64,000 nucleotides of DNA, from assembly GCF_963678975.1 (NCBI RefSeq), contig NC_089274.1, forward strand, positions 24,451,133 to 24,515,132, given 5' to 3'. The DNA is from Dysidea avara. Taxonomy: Eukaryota; Porifera; Demospongiae; Dictyoceratida; Dysideidae. Position numbers and translations under genes: made by a program. Shown here one piece after another: positions 11,055-21,795 of the stretch; within the stretch, counting starts at the first letter, position 1; each line of letters begins with the position of its first letter. A model generated the notes under the pieces. The model was not told the origin of the DNA. It worked only from the letters and a program-made list of their open reading frames with translations, and ran no database searches.

Positions 11055-13124
11055 TTTAACTCAACATGATTTGCATCAGGTTGATTTTCTCCTTGTAACT
11101 TGGTAGCTGACACTGCGATTTCTTTTAAACCACAAAAGATTTGAGCTATGATTTATACACAGACCAATTTTAAAGTTATTCCCATAAGCTATTTATCCTG
11201 TGATAACAATGGTCTTTTTAAGCACAAATAATACAACTCTGTAAGTATAGATTTGCTCCAGTCTTAGCACAAGTATTCACCTTAATACATTCTTCACGTA
11301 CACCAAATGATCAAATTATGTGTTTGAACTATATAACGGCTTTTGTAAACTATGCCAAATAAGAAGATGATCTAGGGCCCCAAAATAAAAAAATAAGGCC
11401 AAACTCGTGTATTTAACACATCCACACAGTGTTTATTCAAATTTCAGAAAAAACAGAGCCATGTTATATTACCTGTTCCCATATTGCCTCAAATTGTAGT
11501 CGGGACATTTAAGCAGCTGGCCACTACATAAGACTGGCCAGTAAATGAGACCAGTGATTAAGGTTGGGATTTATATACAAGACAAGTATTCACATATTTA
11601 TTCCCTTGGAATAACCTTTGTGTTGCACCCACCTTGATGTTTTCCTGATCAGTACAATCTATACAGATTTATTAAAAGAAAAGTCATAGTACACATTTGC
11701 TTCATTGTTTACAAACAGATTTTTTAAAACTACTACAAGTATAAGAAATTTACATTTGAGTAGGAGTCATCAAACAGCATGGTAGTACATATACTATATA
11801 GTAGGGATCATGAAAGTTTGCACTTTCTCACAAAAAGTATTGACCAGAAAACAGCCTCACAATATCTTCATAGCACCTAACTTGGCAGTATTGGTTAGGT
11901 ATAAGCAGCAAGCTACAAACAGCAAATTTCTAGCAGCAGGTAGCTGCAGCAAGTTGCAAACTGTAGCAGCAAGCTAAAAGCAAAAGCAGCAGCCAGCCAG
12001 CCAGCCAGCTATAGACTGCAAGCAGTACTGAAAGCAAACTTCAAGAAGTAGAAGCATGCAAGTTGTAAGAAGCACCAACATTTACAGCCACAGCAGCCAA
12101 GGGAGCAGTCAATTGCTAGCACCAGCAGAAGCAGCAAGGTATAGGCACCAGCAAATCATAAGCACCAGCAAATCACAAACAGCTCTAGCTTGCTGCAAGA
12201 AACAGCAAGCTACAAGTAGTTTCTGCATCAGGTTTCACGCAGGTACCATTGGAGGAGCTGTAAGTATTGCTTGGGGTTGGAAAACAGCAACATTCATGCA
12301 GTTGAGCTGCATGTAGAACAGCTATAGTTTTATGTAGCTACTGATGACTCATACTCTTTGCATGGCCATATCAAATGTCACTAAGTCTATAGCTACTTTG
12401 TTCACTGGAACAATAATTCTATTGAATGCACCAACGGAATTTTTGAAACAGCCAAAAGTCTAACTTACAATATAGCTAGCTATATATTACGTACACTAGA
12501 TTTAGCTACTTGCAATGTTTGCTCCACATGAGAAGGATAGCCAACAAAGCCAAACTATACAATAGCTAACGTTACATTCATTCTAGCATTTCTATCGCAT
12601 CATATCTGGCCTGAGATGAGATCTAGGCTGTTGTGCGACTGGGAAAAAGTTGCATATCAGTGCATAAAAAATAACAGTTCTTTTCCCAGTTACTGGTTGA
12701 CCCATATAATCATCCAGATGTTGGATTGTGCAACCAGTAAAGGTTGTATATCCATGCGTAACATTGACACCAGCTTATTCATTGCTGTGAATTTGATTTC
12801 TATAAACCATTTCCTTTTCACACAAGCCTTTAAAGTTGCAAGAGCCTGTGAAGCATTCACATCAAATTAGAGTATGTCATATACAAATAGTTTGGTCTAT
12901 CATATTCTTCCAGATCATGTGCTCTTCTTACACTATAGCCACTGTTCCCAATTGTGACAGAACTCGTGCTTATAGCTACTCTTGGCTGTGATCATTCTTG
13001 ATTGCATATCTGCTTGACTATACATGCTGATCAGAACGCTGAGGTAGCCATAGCATGTTTTTATTAGTTTTTGAAGCCTATAGATACTAAGTCAAGTGTC
13101 TAACAAGTAAATCCATACAAGGTA
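11055..13124. other. No gene recognised; repeat-rich intergenic stretch
   Basis: Contains an R1 5' fragment near 11790-11920, then a CAGCA/GCAAGC-rich low-complexity stretch at about 11900-12230. I see no supported exon. Open frames here are short and show no family resemblance. Confidence 0.5.
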
Positions 13125-13292
13125 CCATGAAACCTCTTTTAGTGGGCCACCTCTTTACTAAGACCACCACATTTTAATGGACATGTTAAATAGGTCTCCA
13201 ACACGGCTAAGTAATACTTCAAGACCTCATTAATAAGGCCACCTCGCCAAATATTTGGTTCTATAGGTGGCCCTATTAATGAGGTTACACTG
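13125..13292. repeat. Tc1/mariner-pogo-like MITE with TA target sites
   Basis: The ends are inverted repeats: CCATGAAACCTCTTTTAGTG on the left, and on the right the complement of CAGTGTAACCTCATTAATAG, both followed by GGGCCACCT. TA flanks both sides (13123-13124 and 13293-13294), as for Tc1/mariner-type insertion. The interior is 168 bp and non-coding. Confidence 0.65.
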
Positions 13293-13300
13293 TATGTAAA

Positions 13301-13500
13301 GTAGAAATTAGGAATAAGGATCGCTGAAAAAAAGTTATGAAACAAGAAGGGATCACTGGAGTAAATCAACAGGGATCATGGCTACATCAAGTAAGTAAAG
13401 TAGAAATATATTTACTAGATGTAACTGCAATCCTTTTGATCTACTCCAGTGATCTTTACTTGTTTAATGGATTCTTTCAGTGATTCCTATTCCTAATTTC
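13301..13500. repeat. Hairpin MITE (type D)
   Basis: The outer arms GAAATTAGGAATAAGGATC and GATTCCTATTCCTAATTTC are inverted. The inner arms around GATCACTGGAGTA also pair. It begins a few bases after the preceding MITE. Confidence 0.6.
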
Positions 13501-13959
13501 ACAAATTTAGTATAGAGTATATAAAAGAGCCTGTAAAGAAACAAGTCAATACAAAAAAGCTATAGTTTTCTTTTATGAAGATGGTGATCAGAAGGATTAG
13601 AGATGAAAGGCAAAGGCAATATGTAAACAGCGGATATTTTGTCAGAACCTCTAAAAGGCACATGCCACATGTGAGTTGATTGTTGTTGCGATTGTATGAT
13701 TTGTTGTTACCAATCTTTTCCTTTGGTAAAAGTGGTCAAAATAAGATCTTTGACTTCTAACTAAAATTGAACTTGACTCTTGACTAAATTCTAGTTTACA
13801 TCGTTATTCTAAAGGCATTGATTGTCATGGTATACACTTTATGTAATGTGCTTGTCCTTTTACCAACAGCAAATTTCTAACTGGACTTTTCCTGACCAGG
13901 ACAAAGATTGGAGTACAGGATACATTGGAGTACCATTCCCTTGCCTCTAACCTTTCGTC

Positions 13960-14020
13960 TGATATAGACTATTTTGGTCTACCTACTAGCCTGCCATATC
14001 AGGCAGACCAAAATAGTTAG
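13960..14020. repeat. Short hairpin
   Basis: ACTATTTTGGTCTACC pairs with a later GGCAGACCAAAATAGT with about 25 bases between. It lies inside a diverged R2 copy (about 13570-14290). Confidence 0.5.
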
Positions 14021-14544
14021 TGTTTCAGCAATTTTAAAAATTCAATACTAGTAATTGTATGTAGAAGGGTTTCTTGTTTTTTAAAGTTGGATTTGGTGTT
14101 TGATACTCTAAGATTCTCTCCTGTAAAGGCATTTTTCATTTGCTGTGTAAAACTTTTCTAGGATGATTTTTGACACCAGTATTTTGGGGGCTGTCATGCC
14201 GTAAATGATCCATGCCATAAGTGGCCCTGCCGGACCAACTGCAGTGTTTCAAATGGTATGGCCAGATTACATAATGTTGCTGCAATTGGTCCCCTTTGTG
14301 GCAAATGGTTTCTTCACTTATTTACACAATACTGAGTGATATAAACCATAAGGTGCAGGTTCTGTATGCTCTTGGCCATGCAGCCGGACAGGATATATGA
14401 ATCACTCAAGATACTCTAATAGAGCAGTCACCAAACTACTTTAATAGAACATTCAGTGGAACATACAAGTGTAAAAGTTCTCTGCCATGCTACAGATATA
14501 CAGACTAGTACATATCATCTCATGTAACCATTTCACACCTCAGA

Positions 14545-14625
14545 TCAAAGGAGCCGTCCAGGCTACATTTTGTATGTAGCCCAGCTAGCTGGCCTACATA
14601 CAAAATGTAGCTGGGCTACAACTAG
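14545..14625. repeat. Short perfect hairpin
   Basis: CTACATTTTGTATGTAGCC pairs with the downstream GGCCTACATACAAAATGTAG around an AGCTAGCT core. No coding role is evident. Confidence 0.55.
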
Positions 14626-14713
14626 GCAGTGATTATATAGACGTTGAGGCTAAAATCGATTGTGGGGATCAATTAATACTCATGTGATTAGGATGCACAA
14701 CTTAGATTTCGCC

Positions 14714-14784
14714 ATGAAAACCACTCAGACGGAGAACGTTTTGTTATCCTCGCCATTCTATGAGTTGAAAAACATTGGGCCAAG
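14714..14784 (+). CDS. Orphan first-exon candidate
   Basis: An ATG opens 23 codons plus 2 nt, ending at a good donor (CCAAG|GTGAGA). The translation starts MKTTQTENVLLSSPFY. The surroundings, 14640-14890, are richer in CpG than most of the region, as around a promoter. No partner exon was found and no family is recognised. It may be a chance open frame. Confidence 0.2.
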
Positions 14785-15158
14785 GTGAGAACTAGTGCTA
14801 TAGCTTATTCATCGATCGTTTCCGCACGTTTTTGAATACGGACATGCCCCCATCACAAAGCTACTACTCTCTACACGGAGTAACTATTCTACAAGCAAGC
14901 TTACCTATCTAGGCCTTTAGTGAACTCCGTACTTTTTCCATAAACGATTCAATAGCACTGATTAAAACGTTAAACTCACATAACCGAAATTCTCTGTGAT
15001 ATCTCTAGTCAAACATAACCAGAACGTACTAGCTGCTGACCCTTAATCAAAAATTTTAGGTATGCATATATAATACATCCAGTGGCTGCACTCGTATTGG
15101 ATTGGGTGATTGATCGCCCTGTACAGGCTATCAGCCTGATAAGTGTTACATATTAGCT

Positions 15159-15240
15159 GTAACATGGGGAATTTGGGCTTTGCCTGATATGTATGCCCGA
15201 CTGCCGCACATATCGGGCAAAGTCCTCATGCCCATGTTAC
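15159..15240. repeat. Hairpin repeat
   Basis: GTAACATGGGGAATTTGGGC pairs with the reversed arm ending CATGCCCATGTTAC; the core arms GCTTTGCCTGATATGT and ACATATCGGGCAAAG also pair. It is about 82 bp. Confidence 0.6.
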
Positions 15241-15545
15241 AACTATTACATGTAAGCCCACTGACTCTTATACAAAAGTGTCCGCTGGATCATTGCTACC
15301 TCCTTTGAAAAAGGCGAGATAGTAAAATACACAACTCACAATATGTTTCTGTAGAATGTCATTATGTGAGAGTGCATGCTTTACCTGTTGGTAAGCTTTT
15401 CTTGTGAAAGGAAGTGGTTTGTGGGTGTGTCTCGATGTGGCTGGCCAAAGTGTAGGCACCATTAATGGAGAAACCAAACTTATAGTTCATGGCAAACTCA
15501 ATTTTATTAATGTTTTAGGAAGTAGTCACAAGAGTAGAACTGTGG

Positions 15546-16421
15546 CAGGGGCGTAGCTACACCCAGGCCTGCACAGGCACAGGCCTGGGCAATCATTGTT
15601 AGTGCCCGGGTAGCAAGCCTGATGATAGCGGTGCCCGCCTGGGCGTACCCATAATTAATAAACACCAAAAATACACACTTGCTATCTTTTTGGAGCGCCT
15701 TGTAATACTTTCCATAATAGTATCATCAAAAATCGCGTATACTTGAGTTTGTCAAGATTCCTGTCAATTTTAGTAATTGCCCAGCATCATGTGATAACAT
15801 TTAAAGATTTGAGCGCGGGTTGAGAGTCAAACATGTGCTGCAATTTGGTGAAACCACTCAGTGGACAATACTCAGATATAAAGTAGTTAGACGTCTAATG
15901 GTGTAGACTGATGAAAGATGGACAAAAGCCTATTCCCAGTCAGTTGTGGTACCCGTCTGGCAGGACTCAAGAGGATCTGTGGCATTGTTTAAAGCTTAAT
16001 GCAAAAGCGCGGCTCAGTGTGTGAAAGTCGAGTCCTCGGTTCAAGTAGAGAAGACAGAAGAGTGAAATAGGAGTCGATGCTGGGGCTAGAGTTGTCACTG
16101 ATGAAGTATTGTGATGCTTATAAAGCGCTGTATCAGGCAGAAAGAAGTCCGATATTGGGCTGGAGGCTAAGTTAGTCCATCAATGTTTAGTTTTAGCTTC
16201 TATATTATTCATGCAGTAGTATCTTAGTCTAATAAGCTGCACAAACAGCAGTGTATCATAGTAGCTAGCTAGATACATGTATATCAGTAGTGCACAGTTT
16301 TTCGAAAGCAAATGTGTAATAAAGGGTCCACAGAGATGGGCTCGCGTTTCTTGCTAAATAGTTTGCATGGGGACAGTCAGATCCTGTGCCTGGGAATTCT
16401 TGAAAGCTAGCTACGCCCCTG
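15546..16421. mobile_element. hAT-like non-autonomous element, CAGGGGCGTAGCTA termini
   Basis: The left end is CAGGGGCGTAGCTA and the right end is its complement TAGCTACGCCCCTG. The 876-bp interior has no supported coding frame. The flanks CTGTGG and CTGTAT are similar but do not give a clean duplication. It belongs with the CAGRGGCG-ended elements at 19225, 20643, 26269, 46837 and 55675. Confidence 0.7.
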
Positions 16422-16984
16422 CTGTATGATAAATTTGAAAATAATGCTACTTCTGATCTTACACGAAAAACCGAATGATTCCAATCCTGGGTACTTGTCT
16501 GGCTATGCAATCCGTCTGTATTGATAGATGTATCCATATACATAAGGGTCTACTTCAAAGGCCTTTATCTACTTGTACAGTATCTTACTGATATTACACG
16601 AGACACTGTGGCCTATTCAAGCACACATGTACCGCTACAACATTCTCAGCATGTATAATTCTCTGTAGGGAATGCCCCCCAGTCCTCCTAAACGAAATCC
16701 TTTGTCTACCCCCCACTTTGGAGTACTGTTTTCCACCCATGCACTGTGATAGGGTTAAATGGCCCATGGTGGTTTGGCATAATATCTTATGTGGATACAC
16801 TGGTAGGTGATATCCTTATTACAACCAGCTGGATGACCATGTAAGCCTGAGTGTTTTCGTCTGAACATGTACTCCAATTATCAATTACTAACTCAAAAGT
16901 GACAACTGTTAAGTGCTACAAGCAAAGAACAGTAGGAAAAGGGCCTCTGTAATGAATCCAGTCACCATGGAAAATACAGGCACT

Positions 16985-17250
16985 TTGCGCCCCGGGCTAA
17001 ATCAAGCCTGTAGCCTTAGCCGTTATTGAGCTATGCTTGTCTGAAGGCATTGGGCAGGCAGGTGGGCAGTTAAAAATTCCATTGAATTTTTTGGAATTTT
17101 CTACTGCCTGCCTGTATTATAGCAATCTATTGGATTGAAGCATTTGAGGTCATACTGAAGGCACTTTTGGGCTTGGTTTTCCTAAACCAATACCGCCAAG
17201 GCACCAGGAAGGTATGATATTTTTGGCCAGAAAAACCCAAGCATTTTACT
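16985..17250 (-). repeat. R1 fragment with tetranucleotide tract
   Basis: Contains the R1 blocks around AAAATTCCATTGAATTTTTT and CACTTTTGGGCTTGG. The short GGCAGGCAGGTGGGCAG tract occupies the position that is massively expanded in the copy at 32 kb. Confidence 0.5.
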
Positions 17251-17631
17251 AAAGTACTTTAACATTCACCAGGTACTCCCACTTCGCACTACCACAATAC
17301 ATTTACAACCTCTTACCATTATTATCTACACTGTAATGGTTCCCAGTTAAACAAACCAATAAAAACATTCAGTTAATTGATCATTATGCTTAACAGGTAA
17401 ACTTCAGTGTGTTAGCATTATGGTTAGGGTCAGGTTTACAATGATGTCACTTTTCATAATTGCAGATATAAGGCTCATTAGAAAATGATGCTATCACTCG
17501 TGTTGTCAGGTCCCAGACCACCTACGACAGAGGAAGACTATCCATAGTGCCATAACTGGAGTTGGGGAACCAGTTGTGGTACTGTAGGTGGTGAGGTAGG
17601 TGGTCCGGGAGGACCATCTAGGGCAGCTGTG

Positions 17632-18125
17632 TTATAATTTTTTTTTGGAGGGGGTGGGGCAATTGTAGCATGACAGGGCTGGCTGGGTGGGTGTGCCTTG
17701 GTGTTTGTTATCAAGTAAATCACTTGTTTTCATAATACGATCATTACACACCATAGTGACATACCTGGTCCAGTTTGTTCCACTTGTTTACCATTTGGGG
17801 GAGAGGGTAGGTCTTGTCTTACTCTGCTCAAAAGAATCTTTATTTCTTCCTTTTTAGTGTTCATTTCATATTCAGCCATTGCATCCAGAAACTTTTCAAA
17901 TGTTTCCACCCCACCAATTTGTAGTCCTGGTCTTATCGAGTCAAGAAACACGCGCGCCTTAGCACTGTCAGTTGTCGCCGCCTTTATTTTCTCCGAAAGC
18001 TCTGGATCACGTAGCAAACCTTTACTAACTAATGTAGGATACATCAGGTCCATCGGTAGGGCTTTTACCAATTTCTCATAGTGCTTTTCAAATGCAGCAA
18101 AGTGTACGTTGTCAGCCATTTTCAC
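17632..18125 (-). CDS. Small CARD/death-fold-like protein, two exons proposed
   Basis: Exon 1 (17765-18125) starts at an ATG at 18125, or the second Met at 18119, and ends at a consensus donor (CCAG|GTATGT). It encodes about 120 residues. The pattern of amphipathic helices, with ALPMDLMYPTL, SKGLLRDPELSEKI, KARVFLDSI and FEKFLDAM, resembles a CARD/death-superfamily domain, an adaptor fold in apoptosis and innate immunity. Proposed exon 2 (17632-17696) starts after an AAG acceptor in the matching phase and ends in a lysine-rich tail and stop, giving 141 residues. The exon 2 choice is weak; an alternative proline-rich frame exists there. The gene shares a CpG-rich head-to-head promoter with the plus-strand exon at 18251. 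The fold call is inference from residue pattern. Confidence 0.5.
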
Positions 18126-18250
18126 TTGCCGCGCGGCCTCACCCCCAGTTAAAACAACAAAAGGCGCTTAGATAAGCTTATAATTACGCGCTTATCTGCA
18201 TTGCGCCTACATTCCTCCCACCCAAAGCCTCTGCTCGTACAAAGCGACAA
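18120..18250. promoter_or_regulatory. CpG-rich bidirectional promoter
   Basis: About 130 bp separate the minus-strand start (18119/18125) from the plus-strand ATG at 18251. CpG words (GCCGCGCGGCC, TTACGCGC, TTGCGCC) contrast with the AT-rich surroundings. A palindromic GCGCTTAGATAAGC / GCTTATAATTACGCGCTTATC cluster lies at about 18163-18200. The promoter role is inferred from gene orientation and composition. Confidence 0.45.
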
Positions 18251-18404
18251 ATGTTTAGTTTCAAAGGTACACGAGTGTTCACCAGGTCGGGACAATTCGC
18301 CACTACTAAAATTCTAAGGCTAAATCAGGGGGAGGATGCATGGGTTTCATCTGCGATTGAAGGAAAGCGGCCGCCTTGGCGGTCGTATCGAACAAGGTCA
18401 ACAG
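18251..18404 (+). CDS. First exon of a plus-strand gene, partner uncertain
   Basis: An ATG at 18251 opens 51 codons plus one base to a consensus donor (ACAG|GTATGA). The N-terminus (MFSFKGTRVFTRSGQ, then FATTKILR) is basic and acid-free for about 27 residues, like a mitochondrial targeting peptide. It ends in phase 1, the phase required by the first recognised exon of ABAT copy 2 at 21796, so it may be that gene's transit exon across a 3.4-kb intron. Alternatively, a second frame (ATG 18336) ends in phase 0 and could join an open segment at 20080-20177, giving a 56-residue protein ending EDFNTLL. The sequence alone does not decide. Confidence 0.4.
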
Positions 18405-19224
18405 GTATGACTAGTTAGATATGATATGTTGTGCCTACGTAACTGTATACTGCCGATTCAGTTGTTTTCTTAATTACCTACCACGCCCACCTGAACTCTT
18501 CCTCTTCCACACTTTCAAGTCGGTATCTGTGTGATTGTATTCTACATGAGTTTTCACAGTAAAAACTCCAAGTACTGCATGGGGTTATAGTGAAAATCAC
18601 TAAGATAAGGCTATAATGAAGCACAACTGCCTATCCCAGTTACAAATCAATCAATCATGATGAGATACTTGAAGTCCATTATACAGTATATTAGTCCTCG
18701 GGTCTTACAGTCAGATCTTACAAAGATCTATTTGGGCGTATGTATCAGTAAACAATAACTATTACAAAGATAAAATAATCGCAAAAAATTAAGCTAAGCT
18801 TTCTGTTGTTCCCTTCCCTGCTGGTCACTGTAAGCTATAATAATAGCAATTTGCTATGGTTCAGGGCCCAGAAAATCTTTTGAGAACATGTCATATGTAC
18901 AAGCTGCATTGTCAAGGATCTGTCTGATGGAAGATTTGGTGGTGACAGAAGTTTCAGTGTACAAAGTCAATAAAACTCTTGATGTTCTGAGTAGAATTAT
19001 ATACCCGTGCAGCAAACAACTGAAAATTTGTAGATGGTCAAATTCTGCAAGCAATTGACGACAGTGTTGAAACCAACTGCGTTACATTTGTCCAGGTCAT
19101 TCAGGTCCAAGGGCAGCCCCAGGAATTTTGGTGACTGGTTTCCAAACTTTTACTATACACAAATTTAAATCTAGGAGGGTATGGGAGCAAGATTTTCCAG
19201 AAAATTGTGTGATTAATGGAATCT

Positions 19225-19992
19225 CAGAGGCGTAGCCAGGATTTTTTGAAGGGAGATCAGTTCCAACAGCAGTATTGAGTTACCAGAAGCAGGGGTCTGG
19301 GGGTGCAGCCCCCAGCCACTGAGAGACTTTCAATATTTTAATAAATCAAAACTCCATATTTTATGCAAAAAATAGTACATTAATTATAATGCATAGCTAT
19401 ATAAGTGCCCCTGGGATGAAGCTTGTACTCATATACCTAGTGGAAACAGACAGCATAACACATAGAGATACATATAGACATCTGTAAGTGACAGTTATCT
19501 CACTGGTATAGAAACCATGAATCCACTGATACAATTGGAACGACTTACAATCAAAACATTATAACTACAAAAATATGCATAGCATGGATTTATTCTGCAT
19601 GCCCAAGTGATAAAGTACTGGCATTCTATATCTTTAAACACTGCATACCAAAGCTATAGCAGTATAAGGTCATGCTCAGTTTTACATTTATTAAATGTTA
19701 GAATGTCTGAAAAACTCCACTAATGAACATAGTGGATATTTACATGCATGTTCTATTAGAGTATACCTGACTGCTCTATTAGAGTATATTGATTTTTTTT
19801 ACAAGCTTTCAAGAGGGCTCATGTTACCTCTGTAAATCCTTTCCTGAGAGTTGAATACAAGCTTTATCAATGGTTGTGCTGTGCATTTGGTCCTGCCACA
19901 CTAAATGATGTGTTAGGCCTGTAAACTCAGAAGTCTAAATTTTACAGGGGGGGGCTCCTGAATCCCTGGGAACCCCCCTCCCTACACCCCTG
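19225..19992. mobile_element. CAGAGGCG-ended element with 5-bp TSD
   Basis: Starts CAGAGGCGTAGCCAGG and ends CTCCCTACACCCCTG. The direct repeat AATCT flanks it exactly (19220-19224 and 19993-19997). The 768-bp interior has no supported coding frame and contains paired copies of the GACTGCTCTATTAGAGTAT motif at about 19750-19790. Confidence 0.75.
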
Positions 19993-20079
19993 AATCTGGT
20001 AGCAATATTGACAGTTTTAAAAATATAATTATGTTAAGTATAATGTAGGCTGCTTAATTGTGCTTCTTTCTGGTACAGC

Positions 20080-20177
20080 ATCAGGTGCAGACTAAAAAGT
20101 TGATGGACAGAGCAAATGAAGCATACAACAGACGTCTTGAGGCATGCCCCCAGGAAGATTTTAACACTCTGTTATAA
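20080..20177 (+). CDS. Possible terminal exon of a small gene
   Basis: After a pyrimidine-rich tract and TGGTACAG acceptor, 32 codons run to TAA (starts HQVQTKKLMDRANEAY, ends EDFNTLL). It would join the 18404 donor only in the frame that starts at ATG 18336. Hydrophilic and helical; no family recognised. Confidence 0.3.
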
Positions 20178-20642
20178 GATTTTAGACTATTTTTTATTGT
20201 GTTGGCACAGGTAAATAAAGTAGCTAGCTAGCTACTTACAGTTCTTAAGAGAAACACAAAATGTGGCTGTTCTATTAGAGTGGTTGACTGCTCTATTAGA
20301 GTATTTCGATCTGAACTTTTGTACTATTGCAAATCACTATAAAACATAATTTGATTACCTGAATACACTTGACCAGTTTCCGGAAACCTCAGAAACCCCG
20401 CCCCTGGGGTCTGACCTGACCATCCAGTCTGGTTACTTTGGTAAGCCCTTAAAATGGCAATCGGTTTTACAGTAGACAATAAAGCGCTTTCCATAAAATT
20501 AAGTACCAAAAACACTTTTTGGAAGAGTTTAAATGCCTTCCAGTAAATAAATAGCTAATGGTTTTAATTGCTGTAGTAGATTGTGTGTTATAGAGTGGGT
20601 GACTGCTCTATTAGAGTATCTTTAAAACAGATGATTACCAAT

Positions 20643-21226
20643 CAGAGGCGTAGCTACAATGTAGGCAGGTGAGGCAGTTGCCTCACCAAATATTGGTGAC
20701 TGAAGTCACTGAACCGAGAGCTACATTGGACCTTTTAAATGCATTGAAAGCTTGCATTAACAAAGTTTATAATATTTAGGTTCAACTTATTTGTACATAG
20801 TAAGAGTCCATCCAGGGGCACCTCCAAGGGGTTACTTCATGAGGTTTCAGAAACTGGTCAAGCAAGATCAATATACTATTTAAATTACTCTCACGATCAA
20901 TCTTAGATGGTCTAACTTTCCCAGGGGAGCATACCCCGGCCCAGACCCCCTGGATTGACATGTTTTGTATGTTATATTTACAGTATCATACATACTGGTC
21001 CGAACTACATGTATAAAATACCATATGTGCATTCTTTCCCATAATAGTATATAGGACTAGAATTACCTCCAAATTCAATCTTGTAACACTTAATTTTCTA
21101 GGGGGTATGCCCCCAGGCCCCTCTATCAGGAGCATGCAGAGTGTACTTGCACACTAGAGTGCATGCATCATTCATAAGCATTGCAAGGTCTGCCTCACCT
21201 ATTTAAAATTTCTAGCTACATCCCTG
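20643..21226. mobile_element. CAGAGGCG-ended element with 5-bp TSD
   Basis: Starts CAGAGGCGTAGCTACAATG and ends TAGCTACATCCCTG. The direct repeat CCAAT flanks both sides (20638-20642 and 21227-21231). 584 bp, non-coding. It lies between the bidirectional promoter and ABAT copy 2. Confidence 0.75.
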
Positions 21227-21795
21227 CCAATAAGGTAAAGAAAAGTGGTATGCAAACTGATGGTGATAAGAAACAAGCAATTAAGAAATGCTGACCTAAA
21301 TTTCTTACAGGATTAAGATATTTTGCACTGTTTCATACATCAACTATCATATTAAAATTTTTTTACTATTCCTTTTATGGAGCTCTATTCTAATTCTTCA
21401 GTTGTCAAATTGTGCTGTATTTCACTCTGCATTTCATTGTTTTCTTTTGTATAATTTAAGATAGTAGCTGTTTTGTTAATTTTGTTGTGTTGTATCCGTC
21501 GTAATTGTTAAGTTGTGTACTCATGTGTGTATGTACTTTGTTTGGGGGCAGGAAATGCTTTTTGTGTACATAAAATTCCATGTAGGAGACAAGATAGGGG
21601 GAAGCCTCCCTTAGATTTGCCTACTTTTGCTGCATTAGGGTCCATGCTATAAAAATTTACAATTTCATTTTTTTACTTTCATAATCAGAATGATTTTTCA
21701 TGTAATACAGTCCCTTGGACAATAGAGTGACACTGTATTTAAATTCCCTAAACACTGCTTATGTTATTAAAATGTTTTATTGTCTCACTGTATAG

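Noticed and set aside
12056..12870. Open frames of 84-86 codons
   Set aside because: Low-complexity CAGCA-rich or unremarkable sequence without splice or promoter support.
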